Notes under the pieces: model-generated | What the model was told of the DNA's origin: nothing | What the model saw: the letters and a program-made list of their open reading frames with translations, nothing else | The model's database searches: none | Part shown: in pieces, positions 35,616 to 44,342 of the stretch | How the letters are laid out: each line of letters opens with the position of its first letter | Position numbering within the stretch: position 1 is the stretch's first letter | Origin: Campylobacter troglodytis | GTDB lineage: Bacteria; Campylobacterota; Campylobacteria; Campylobacterales; Campylobacteraceae | NCBI RefSeq assembly: GCF_006864425.1 | Contig: NZ_QHLI01000010.1 | Coordinates: 1-58,102 of the forward strand | Length of the DNA stretch: 58,102 bases | Reading direction: 5' to 3' | Program-made: the position numbers and the translations under genes

Positions 35616-37238
35616 CTAAATTCCGTGAATTTTTTGCATATATTTTTCAAGCTTAAAAAAATGAATGTTTAACTCAATGTCCTTGTGTGGCTTTAATTTG
35701 CACTCGTGCGGCTTTACTTCTTTGTTTTTGCCGTCTTTGCGTGGCTGTTCGCAAAAACACAAGCTAGCTTTGTATTTTAATCTAACATTAGCACTGCTTA
35801 CACCTTGAATTTTAGGGTAAATGAGATAGCCTTTGTAGCATTGATATTTTGCAAGATAAGCAAAGATTTGATATAAATCGCTTTGCGAAATTTCGTAATC
35901 ATCTTTGCTGGAATTTAAAATTTTCCATTTGGTATCAGCGATTATAAGTGGCAAAGGCATTTCATCTTTGCTATTTTTCTCTTTTTTGCTATTTTCAACT
36001 TCTTTTTTATCATAAATTACAAGATCAGGCCTTATTTGAAACATATCTTTTTTGCCTTTTTCTTTTTCGTCTTTTCGTGCTAGAAATTTGGCTTTTTCTT
36101 GGGATTTTACAAGATATTTTTTGCCAAATTTTTGTTTCAAACACCAAGCCACAAAGCTTTCAAACAGCACATTCATATCAAAAAGCAGCACAAAGGCTTT
36201 TTGGCTACCCTGATATGGCAAGAAATTTTGCCGCTTTAAAAACACCTTGCACCACAAAAGCAGATTTTCATAGCCTTGATAGTGGATTAAATTCGCACTT
36301 TTTGTAAAGTCCTTGTCGAAATTCACACTCGCTCGCACCTCATCAAATACAAAGCGACTTTGGGCGATTTTTTGGCTAGTTTTAGCACTAAAATTAAGCC
36401 TTGCTAGCAATAAAAGCGTGGATTTTATAAGGCGGTTTGGGGCTATGTCAGAGGTAAATTCATCGCTTGTGGTGAAAAATCTCTCTTTGTGGGCGAAATT
36501 TTGCCTTAAATTCTCGCTAAAAAGTAGCTTGCCCTTTAAAAATCTGCGGTTTTCCTCACGCTCCACATAATCGCTTTTTAAACCCTTTTTGATAAGCCTT
36601 TCAAGCTCGTTTAAAAACATTAGTGCAAAGATTTCAAGCAAAGGTAAATGCTGGGTTTTTAAATTTGAAATATGGCTTTGTTTGAAAGGCGAATTTTTAA
36701 GGGTTTTAAGCATATTTAATAGGATATTTTTGGCTTTGCAAATTTCGCATTTTTCTTTTGTAAAGGGGGTGCAAGTGCAGCCTTGAATTTTAAACCCCTC
36801 GCTATCGCGAAAAGTCTTTGGCAAAATCTCCAAACAAAAGCCACTTTTAGTTTGTATAAGCCCGACATAATTTCGTGCTTTAAGGCTGTTCTTGCCATAA
36901 TGATTTAAAAAGATATGATTGCCCGTTCTATCATCAAAATTGCCCTTTTCATCGGCAAAATCTTGCAATTCTTTGAAAATTTTTGTAGCCTTTTCTTGCA
37001 AGGCTTTGTCGAATTCTTGTCTTTCTTTGTCATTTTGAGCTTTCGTAGAAAGCGAAGAATCCATTTGTAAATTTAAGCGTTCTTTTTGGGCTGTGGATTC
37101 TTCGCTCGTGCTACGCACTCTCTCAGAATGACAAAAAGTGGCATTTTGTGAATTGTAAGATCTTACAAGCACAGCCCTTATCTCATCAACTCCAAATGCC
37201 TGCCACTCGCACACACAAAGGGTTTTAGTCTTCGTCAT
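35616..37238 (-). CDS. mcrC: McrC-like restriction subunit with in-frame palindromic element
   Basis: 540 residues. The McrC family parts are the N-terminal beta region (LCVCEWQAFGVDEIR) and FLNHYGKNSLKARNYVGLIQ, the middle helical part, and a C-terminal nuclease core: IRPDLVIYDKK (D) and LPLIIADTKWKIL (D-x-K), then QIFAYLAKYQCYKGYLIYP. McrC is the nuclease partner of the McrB GTPase and cuts modified DNA. Residues about 35-71 ([14 protein letters not shown]...KAQNDK) are foreign and come from a 108-bp palindromic element. The ATG overlaps the end of mcrB by 14 bp. The frameshift in mcrB leaves the system's activity doubtful. Confidence 0.85.
   Translation of the reverse strand: MTKTKTLCVCEWQAFGVDEIRAVLVRSYNSQNATFCHSERVRSTSEESTAQKERLNLQMDSSLSTKAQNDKERQEFDKALQEKATKIFKELQDFADEKGNFDDRTGNHIFLNHYGKNSLKARNYVGLIQTKSGFCLEILPKTFRDSEGFKIQGCTCTPFTKEKCEICKAKNILLNMLKTLKNSPFKQSHISNLKTQHLPLLEIFALMFLNELERLIKKGLKSDYVEREENRRFLKGKLLFSENLRQNFAHKERFFTTSDEFTSDIAPNRLIKSTLLLLARLNFSAKTSQKIAQSRFVFDEVRASVNFDKDFTKSANLIHYQGYENLLLWCKVFLKRQNFLPYQGSQKAFVLLFDMNVLFESFVAWCLKQKFGKKYLVKSQEKAKFLARKDEKEKGKKDMFQIRPDLVIYDKKEVENSKKEKNSKDEMPLPLIIADTKWKILNSSKDDYEISQSDLYQIFAYLAKYQCYKGYLIYPKIQGVSSANVRLKYKASLCFCEQPRKDGKNKEVKPHECKLKPHKDIELNIHFFKLEKYMQKIHGI
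37027..37134 (-). repeat. 108-bp palindromic element in mcrC
   Basis: It runs from TTGTCATT to AATGACAA. It has two arms facing each other, each of the type GTCATTCTGAG...GAAGAATCC, with a spacer of about 28 bp. Its length is exactly that of the carB element (49887-49994), with the same reading frame and similar peptide. The core TCGTGCTACGCAC (37106-37118) is shared with the IS mini-palindromes. Confidence 0.9.
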
Positions 37239-37797
37239 TTTCGTCTAAATTTTCTGCATTTTTGGCGTTTTTATCGTAAATTCTTTCAAATTGCCATTTT
37301 TGCCACTCATTAAAATTTGTGATTTCATACACGATTTTTTCGCTTTCAAAATCGCTAAATTCAGCCATAAATTCAGGGCTTTTCTTTGGCTTTATCATTT
37401 CATTTTTATTCAACACCGCGTCAATTTTCGCATAATCATCATAAAAATACTCTTGCAAAAGCGGGATGATTTTATTTTTAAAAACACCTTGCAAGTCGCT
37501 TAAATCGCTCACACGCATAAAAAAGCTATGCCCTATAGTTCGCTCCCTGTCGAGCAAAAACTCAATTCGCTCATTCATAGCTTTAAGCAATTTTTGCAAA
37601 TTCACGCCCTCACAATTTTCGCTCAAAATGCTAAATTCAGGCATCATCTCCACAAAGTCAAATCGCCTACGAAGTGCGGTATCAAGCAAGGCTATGCTTC
37701 TATCAGCTGTATTCATAGTGCCGATTATATAAAGATTGCTTGGCACGCCAAAGCCCTTGCCGCCGTCAAATTCACGCCCACTATAAGGCAGCGACAC
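37225..37797 (-). CDS. mcrB: McrB C-terminal part (frameshifted)
   Basis: 190 residues that complete the AAA+ module of McrB: LPYSGREF, the strand YIIGTMNTADRSIALLDTALRRRFDFVEM with sensor and arginine-finger region, and the small helical domain. The preceding part of the gene ends in another frame 16 bp into this one. A single-base change between DNA for SKRIG and for EQLRVSLPYSG would restore one chain. No ribosome-binding site is evident at its nominal start, so it is probably not made alone. Confidence 0.8.
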   Translation of the reverse strand: MSLPYSGREFDGGKGFGVPSNLYIIGTMNTADRSIALLDTALRRRFDFVEMMPEFSILSENCEGVNLQKLLKAMNERIEFLLDRERTIGHSFFMRVSDLSDLQGVFKNKIIPLLQEYFYDDYAKIDAVLNKNEMIKPKKSPEFMAEFSDFESEKIVYEITNFNEWQKWQFERIYDKNAKNAENLDENDED

Positions 37798-39511
37798 ACG
37801 CAGTTGCTCCGATTCTTTTACTCGGCTCTATAAGCGTAATTAACTCACCCAAAATCTTGCTGATATTGCCACGATTTATTTCGTCAATTATGAGAATAAA
37901 GGGCTTTTGCGTATTATCGACAACTAATTTTGTGTTTTTTGCCATCCTATCAAGCAGCTTCACCGCCTTAACCCTATCAAGCGGATAAAATGTTTTCAGC
38001 GTTAAATTCCCGCTCAAATCATAAATATCCCTTTCATTTTTATCAAGCCACTTAACCTTTCTAACCCTTGGATACCTCTGCAAATCCTTATCTGCGTTAT
38101 CATTATCCCAATAAAATTCGCCATCAATGATACCAACGCCCCTTATAATGCCCTTTGTGCCCTCAAAAACGCAAACCATATCCCCCACACTCGCATTTTC
38201 AAACTGCTCAATGCTACTTTGAGCGTTCGCACCAAGCGTAGCGACTTGCTCATCCGTTTTATAATCCGCCCAGCCAATTCTAATTTCATTATTATTTAAG
38301 CAATGTTCCAAAATCTTTTCTCTTAATTTCTTTTCGCTTTTTGCCACAATGGATATTTTCCAAACCCTTGTCGTGTCGCTTATTTGAAAATTCGTTTCCT
38401 TGTCTAAAATTTCATACTCTTTATGCAAAGCCCTTTCGCAAATTTGCTTAAAAATCCCAGCCTCGATTTTATAAGATAGTTCTTTTGAATTTACATTTTC
38501 ACTAGTTTGTGCTGAATTTTGGGCGATTTCAGGCTTTATGCCTTCCACAAATTCCTCATAAGAAAAACTTTGATGAAAGGTAACAAACTCGATTTGCCCA
38601 TTTTGGCGGAATTTATCAAATTTTGCCTTTGCCCTTTGCCTTGCATCCTTGTTGCTTGGGTTGTCTTTAAGTTTTGCAAGAAGTTTTAAAATTTCATCTC
38701 TATCGCTTATAGCAGGGGCGAATTTTTCATTACATAAAATCTCCAAAGCCTTATTTATGGTGCTATAAGTCTTACCTGTGCCCGGCGGTCCATATAAAAT
38801 TTGATTCAAAGGCGGATTTTTGTGTGAATTTTTGTTTGACATAGTTTCATTACTTTGCATTTGGTTATACTCGTCATTGTCTTTGTCATTTTTATCGCCA
38901 TATTGTTTCCAAAGTTGCTCTTCTTTCTTTTTAGAATCTTCAAGTGTATAAATTCTATCATTCATTAACTTTTCGTAAATTTGTGAAGTTTGTAGTTTTT
39001 TGTCTCCCAACTTTTCTTCGGCGATTTTTTTGAGTGTTTGTTCTCTAAAAATAGGAAAAATTTTCATATCATCAGGGTTTTGGTAGTGAAAGGCTATCTT
39101 CCATTTGTATGAGTGTCCAAAGTCTATCTTGTCTATTTTAGCCAAATCATTATTTTCACTAGCTTCAATGACTTGCAAAATCAACGATTTGATTTTTTCA
39201 AAAGCTGCTGTCGGCTTATCGCCATACTTTTTCCACCAAGCATAGTCGTCTGAATACATTCTGCCTTTTTCGTGTTCTTTTTGGGTGTTATCATCTCTTT
39301 TGTAAATGCCAAATTTAAAGGAACTTCCACCCCATATACTGCCTAATGTATCAAGTTTGCTTTCTATCCAATAGCAAAAATCATCCCTATCCCCATCGCC
39401 CTTTAAGCCCATGTATTGCTCTAAGGTCATATTTTCAACTCTTTGAGGGCTCCAAATTTGCTGATATTTATTGAAAAGTTTGCGTGTTTCGTCAGTATCT
39501 TTTAAATCCAT
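37781..39511 (-). CDS. mcrB: McrB-type AAA+ GTPase with EVE-like insert (N-terminal part)
   Basis: 576 residues. Residues 1-200 form a DNA-recognition-type domain (NMTLEQYMGLKGDGDRDDFC). The Walker A box GPPGTGKT is near 245, followed by FVTFHQSFSYEEFVEG. A module of about 150 residues then reads like an EVE/YTH-fold domain (VWKISIVAKSEKKLREKILE, IRIGWADY, FENASVGDMVCVFEGTKGIIRGVGII, VRKVKWL). Walker B FILIIDEINRGNISKILGE follows. The EVE-like insert inside the ATPase would sense modified bases; that is inference. The frame ends early, at ATACVAAL, because of a frameshift. Confidence 0.82.
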   Translation of the reverse strand: MDLKDTDETRKLFNKYQQIWSPQRVENMTLEQYMGLKGDGDRDDFCYWIESKLDTLGSIWGGSSFKFGIYKRDDNTQKEHEKGRMYSDDYAWWKKYGDKPTAAFEKIKSLILQVIEASENNDLAKIDKIDFGHSYKWKIAFHYQNPDDMKIFPIFREQTLKKIAEEKLGDKKLQTSQIYEKLMNDRIYTLEDSKKKEEQLWKQYGDKNDKDNDEYNQMQSNETMSNKNSHKNPPLNQILYGPPGTGKTYSTINKALEILCNEKFAPAISDRDEILKLLAKLKDNPSNKDARQRAKAKFDKFRQNGQIEFVTFHQSFSYEEFVEGIKPEIAQNSAQTSENVNSKELSYKIEAGIFKQICERALHKEYEILDKETNFQISDTTRVWKISIVAKSEKKLREKILEHCLNNNEIRIGWADYKTDEQVATLGANAQSSIEQFENASVGDMVCVFEGTKGIIRGVGIIDGEFYWDNDNADKDLQRYPRVRKVKWLDKNERDIYDLSGNLTLKTFYPLDRVKAVKLLDRMAKNTKLVVDNTQKPFILIIDEINRGNISKILGELITLIEPSKRIGATACVAAL

Positions 39512-39659
39512 TTGTTACTCCATATTTTATGTTAAAATTCACACCGCCTTTAACATCTTCTCTCAATACTTATAAAAATTTAGAATTAAATACAAAAAAA
39601 GCTTTGCTTAAAATAAGCTAAATTTAAAACTTCATATCTTCGCTTCACTCAAAGATTTT

Positions 39660-40435
39660 GGCTCAAGATACTTTAATAGGATTTTCTCTTATCAACTTTA
39701 ATAAATTTTGATAAAGACTTTGTCCTAAATTTTTTGTATTATATCTAAATTCTGTTTCTTTTAAATGAAGGACAAAATTTTCTTTTTTTATGCCCCTAAA
39801 TTTAGCTAATCTAAACTTTACAAAGCCCCAAAAGTTCTCTATTCCGTTGATATGATTTCGTCCATTTGCAAACTCGAATTTGGCGTGTTTTACCATATAA
39901 TGTGCCTTTGCACCTTCTTGCAAAGTTGCTAGTGTAACGAAGCAAAAAATCAAATAAGCCATCATAAGCCTTCCAGCTATCACTATAAATTTCACACTCG
40001 TTAAGCTCCGCAAAGTCCTTTATTATAGGCAGCAACTCTTTGGCAGAACAGTGCTTTACAACTTGCGTATAAACGCAACCATTTCGCTTTAACATACCGA
40101 ACACAGGTGTCTTTTTTCCAGCCCCACGTCCACGCTTACCACGCACTATTTTTGCACTAAAATAACTCTCATCAACTTCAATCTTACCACTCATTTTAGA
40201 GATTTTTTCGCATTCTTTTGCGATTAAAATGCGAATTTCTTTGAAAATTTTGCACAAACTTTGTTGTGCAATTTGGCAAATTTGAGCGTTTTTTTGCCTC
40301 TAAATCAAGGCAGAAATACTTCAAAATTCCTTAAATTTCTTTTGAGACAATTCTGGAATGAATCATATATTTATTTTTCATTTTGTTCTCCATACTTTAA
40401 AATGATCTTGTATCAGATTAAAGTGTCTTGAGCCT
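39660..40435 (-). mobile_element. Nearly complete IS1595-family insertion sequence
   Basis: 776 bp with inverted ends GGCTCAAGATACTTTAAT (39660) and GGCTCAAGACACTTTAAT (reverse complement at 40435). The minus-strand transposase can be followed throughout: FKEILKYF, IRILIAKECEKISK, the IS1595 signature KIEVDESYF, RGKRGRGAGKKTPVFGMLKR, HCSAKELLPIIKDFAELNEC, EIYSDSWKAYDG, then HYMVKHAKFEFANGRNHING and IENFWGF up to LLKLIRENPIKVS. It needs two or more frame changes, at about 40275 and at the insert near 39913-39949. No 8-bp target duplication was found (AAGATTTT versus TATTTATT). It is the reference copy for all IS debris here. Confidence 0.88.
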
Positions 40436-40453
40436 ATTTATTACATCATCTTT

Positions 40454-41415
40454 TGATACCATTGCTTGTTAATTTTTGCTTTATTATTAAAAATGCCTTG
40501 CAAGTAATCATCACTTTTGGATAAAAAATGCTTGTTATTTGCTTACTATTTGCTTGTTATTGAGGCTTTGTCTTACAAACTGTTTGCAAAATCTTATAAA
40601 GTTGTCCTAGCCATCCAGTTTGTAAGCCTTACAAGCTACTTTTCTACTTGCAAAGTGGCTTAGATCTTGCAAGTTGGCTTGTCTTGATTTAATCTGCAAG
40701 TCTTGCAAACTGTCTTTTAGCAAGTAAGCCTACAAACCTTGCAAGCTAGTTCGTCTTAATCCGAGTCTGCAAACCTTGCAAACCACCTTGTCGCCATTAC
40801 TACTTAACAAATTTAAATTCAAAGCTTTTTAAAAAAGCATCAAAGCCTTTGAAAAAACAAAGTAATATATAAATTGAACTTTAAACTAGCTTAAAAAGAC
40901 TTGTTTTAACCTAAAAAATGTGAATTTTTTGTAAAAGGGTGTGAATTTTTTGTTTTGAATTCGGATTTTTGCTTTTTTGCTTTAAATGGGGCTTTATTGT
41001 TTTTGCTTTTTGCTTTGAATTTTTTGTTAAAAGGCTTGAATTTGTGTTAAAAATTCAGATTTCTTACACAAAAGCTTTGAATTTTTTGTTAAAAATTTAG
41101 CTTTCTTGCAGAAGGATTTTAATTTTACAATTCTTGTTTAGGCTTGAATTCAAGCTTAAATTCAAGGGCTTGAAGTTTTTTGTTTTGAATGGCTTGCAAG
41201 TGTAAAGAATCATCACTTTTTAACTCTGCATAAAAAAATGGGTTTTTAAATTCTAAAACATTATGATTTTTAAGGCTCTTAAAATATACCTTAAAATCAG
41301 AACCTGCAAACAAAAAAGATACAAAAATAAGCACAAAGGTAAAAATTCTCTTCAAGCCAAGCCTTTTTGATGATAATTATACAAAAAAAGTTGTGATTTT
41401 GGAATAAATTTTATT
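40454..41415 (-). repeat. Large inverted repeat, left arm
   Basis: Matches the reverse complement of 57044-57750 over several hundred bases with only scattered differences, including long runs such as GCAAGTAATCATCACTTTTGG. The left arm is longer because it still contains the small secreted-protein gene, most of which is deleted from the right arm. It includes about eight short TTGCAAG/CTTGCAA words between 40570 and 40790. Confidence 0.9.
41125..41355 (-). CDS. Small secreted protein of unknown function
   Basis: 76 residues with a clear signal peptide, MKRIFTFVLIFVSFLFAG, cut before SDF. The mature part is about 58 residues, rich in Lys, Phe and Leu (FYAELKSDDSLHLQAIQNKK). It lies 55 bp downstream of a TonB receptor gene in the same direction and may be cotranscribed with it. 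A truncated copy of its first codons lies in the right arm of the inverted repeat. Family not recognised. Confidence 0.6.
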   Translation of the reverse strand: MKRIFTFVLIFVSFLFAGSDFKVYFKSLKNHNVLEFKNPFFYAELKSDDSLHLQAIQNKKLQALEFKLEFKPKQEL

Positions 41416-43709
41416 TTAGGCTGTATTTAAACTCCACAAAATATAATCTTCCCATCGCTAAAACAAGCTCATCGCCTTGGGCATAAGTGCTATAAAGCGT
41501 ATCCAAAAGATTACGCACCCCTGCTGAAAGTGTTAATTTGTGGCTGTTTAAAGCAAGTGTATAGTTTAATCCTACATTAACAAGATAATACCCGCCCTCA
41601 TTTGCTTTGCCCAAGGTATAATCAGGTATTTTAAGGCTTGTGTGTTCGCTTGTGTAGGAGGGATTTAACACAAGTCTTAGCTTATTTTTTGAGCTTGATA
41701 AAAGATCAATTTCTAGCTTAACATTTGCCCTTAACCTTGGCACAAAAGGGATTTCCTTTGATTTTAATTCATCAAAAGCTTGATTGGCATTAATAATGCT
41801 TGTCCAAGTATAGCCCACGCTTTGGCTTAAATGAAAAATACCAAGGTTTTGAGAAGAAATAAAATCAACGCCCACCCTTTGTGTATCGCCTAAATTTCTA
41901 TAAATATAACTCATAGTGCTGTTTTGATTAAAAAAGATCTCATCAAAGCTTTTTGTATAATGTCCTGCTAAAAATATACGAGCATTTATTTTTTCGTTGA
42001 GATAAAAATGCTCTTGCCAACCAAGCTCAGCCTTGAAATAACGCTCATTTTGCAAGTCATTATAGCTATTTGTCAAAAGAGCCTTAACCTCTCCATTGCC
42101 TACTAACTCGTTCTCATCATTAGGGTTAATGTCAATAAATTCAAAGGCATCCGGGCTTATAAAACCAAGCTCACCTTTTATATAAATATTTCCTGTGTTG
42201 CTGTATTTAAAATTTGGCGTTAAATCAAGAGCATAAGCGAATCGTTTGAAACGGTGGCTAAAATTTGGATTACTTAGATACTGTGCTTGTGTGCAAGCAT
42301 TTGTATCTGTGGAGTAGCAGTTAAAGCTTTGCTCGTTATTAACGAGATAATTGCTGTATTCTAGCCTAGCCCCGCCGTTTAAATCAAACCATTTGGCTAA
42401 GTGCCAACTTTCATAAATATAAGGAGAAAAAACCGTTTTTTGCCCACTCATCAATGAATAAGTATTATGCCTTGTTTGAATGGTATCATCATAGTGATAA
42501 TTCATCTTGCTCTTGCGGTTAGCATAATCAAGACTGTTATCTAGTCCCAAAATCAAAGTATTTGAATTTATATGGTGTTTTAACTTGAAATTTATGCTAG
42601 CACTATGTTGATTAAGCTCGCTTCCTTGAAAGCTTCTTGTATCAAAGCCATCACTAAGATCGCTAAATCCGTAAAGCACCTTGTTAAAATGATAATTTCC
42701 CAAAACTGTAAAATCAAGGCTCTTGCCTTGCTTTTCGTAGCTTAAAAAGCCTTGAAAATCATTAATCACAAATTTATTTATAGTATCACTTGCGCTGTAA
42801 CGCCACTCTTTTTTAAGCTCATCTTTTGTGAGATGATTAAACTGTGCGTTTGAATCAAAAAAGGAACAAGCATACCCACTTGGCTGCGTGTCATCAGCTA
42901 TGCAGCGAGGGGTTATGGTATTTAATCTCTTAGCAGGCTCAGACCTCAAAGTGTAATTATACTTAGAATAAAAACTTATCCATTCATCAAGGCTTGTTTC
43001 ATATTGAATTTCTACATTTGCTCCTAGGCTTGCTGCATAATCACCTCTTTTGTATGCACCTCTATATTCTAAGCATTCATAATACCAAGCCCTACCATCA
43101 CTACCCACAAAAGCTGGTTCTTTAGGACAGTTTTGACGCCAACCACGAAGATAAGGAGTTCTAGTCCAAGGATTTGTAGTGGTATATATCACAAACTGAA
43201 AGGGCTCATTCAAACCTGTATTTCTAGAAAATGGGGTATAATCTGCACTCAAAGAAGTGCTTATAAAAACCTTGTCATTTATGATTTTAGCACCATTAAT
43301 ATTAAGCGCACCGCCTTGCAAAGCACTTTTTTCTCCGCTCGTGCCTTTAAGTGAAAAATCTAAAAATTCATAAGGGGCTTTTTTGCTGATGATATTAACA
43401 ACGCTGCCGCGAGTGCCATAAAGCACGCCACTAGCATTGGGTGTAAATTCAATAAGTTCGACATTGTGTAAATTTATGCTTTTAAAATTTAAAAGCCTTG
43501 CTTGATTCAAAAAAAGCTTAGTCTGTGTCAAAAACTCCAAGCCTAAAACCTGCTCTAAATCATCATATCCATTGTTTTTTATGTCTTTTTCATTAATATA
43601 AATGGCATTTGTGTTTGTTTGATTAGCAAAAATGGGCGAGCTTACTAAGAAAAAACATAAAAGCTTTAAGACTAACCCCCCCCCCCCCATAGCTCTTATT
43701 TATTGGCAT
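41411..43709 (-). CDS. TonB-dependent receptor with phase-variable G13 tract (predicted OFF)
   Basis: The barrel and plug are intact from about 43685. The signal peptide LVLKLLCFFLVSSPIFA is followed by a short plug (VELIEFTPNASGVLYGTRGSVVNIISKKAP) and a barrel ending in the aromatic VEFKYSLK. The best start is the ATG at 43709, six bases after AAGGATT. It is followed by six codons and then a run of 13 G. With 13 G that start reads out of frame and stops soon after. With 12 or 15 it would join the signal peptide. An internal ATG just before the G-run is in frame but has no ribosome-binding site. The ligand is unknown. The plug looks shorter than usual. Confidence 0.85.
43676..43688 (-). repeat. 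G13 homopolymer (contingency tract)
   Basis: Thirteen G on the minus strand within codons 8-12 of the TonB receptor gene. This is the classical Campylobacter phase-variation signal. In-frame lengths from the ATG at 43709 are multiples of three. Confidence 0.92.
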
Positions 43710-43769
43710 TTTAATCCTTTTGAGATAAATGTAAGGGGAAATTGTAGCGGATTATTTCTTAAAAATGAA

Positions 43770-44268
43770 TTTTGATTCAAGATATTTTAATTTGATACAA
43801 GATCATTTTAAAGCACAAAATGAAAAATAAGTAGGCTGAATTTAACTTAAACTCTAATAAATGAGCTTCAAGTTATGATTATACCGATAAAAAACAAGTA
43901 TATAGTCCGTTTATGAATTTCTCAAAAGAAATTTAAGAAATTACGAAGTATTTTTTACTGCGTGCTACATACTTGTTCTTTTGCGTAGCAAAAGCTTATT
44001 ATAGGGTAAAGCATAATAAAAATGAATTTGCATACTTGCGAAATCATATCAATGAAACTGTGAATTTTTTTACTTCGTACTCTTGTAACTGTAAGCAGAA
44101 GTGATTTTGCGAAATTGCGTTTAGCTAAATTTAAGGGCTAAAAGAGAAAATCTTGTCCTTCATTTAAAGGAAACTGACTTTACAAATAATACAAAAAATT
44201 TAGGACAAAATTCTCATCAAAATTTATTAAATTTGATAAGGGAAAATCCTGTTAAGTTTAATTGAGCC
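43770..44268 (+). mobile_element. Decayed IS1595-like copy
   Basis: The left part contains two superimposed ends (ATTCAAGATATTTTAATTTG near 43777, AACTTAAACTCTAATAAATG near 43845). Transposase fragments follow: FKKF-like 5' end near 43930, HINE/N..F near 44050, and the C-terminal end near 44160-44250. The right end AAGTTTAATTGAGCC stops at 44268. Mini-palindrome inserts occur at about 43950-43990 and 44066-44101. The middle of the gene is missing. A second short end (AAATTTAATTGAACC) follows at about 44285-44298. Confidence 0.7.
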
Positions 44269-44308
44269 AAGAAAATTCTGTTAAATTTAATTGAACCTAA
44301 ATTTTATC

Positions 44309-44336
44309 GCCCTAACTTACAAATATAAGTTAGGGC
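44309..44336 (-). terminator. Stem-loop after por
   Basis: GCCCTAACTT (44309-44318) pairs with AAGTTAGGGC (44327-44336), a perfect 10-bp stem with an 8-base loop, seven bases past the oxidoreductase stop codon. The following run is not strongly T-rich on the minus strand, but position and strength suggest termination. Confidence 0.6.
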
Positions 44337-44342
44337 TAAAAT

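Noticed and set aside
39652-40443. 8-bp target duplication around the IS
   Set aside because: The flanks AAGATTTT and TATTTATT do not match, so no recent simple insertion can be shown.
40570-40790. Iteron-like cluster of CTTGCAA words suggesting a replication origin
   Set aside because: No dnaA or rep gene, no DnaA boxes or AT-rich unwinding pattern; the words are irregular and duplicated with the arm.
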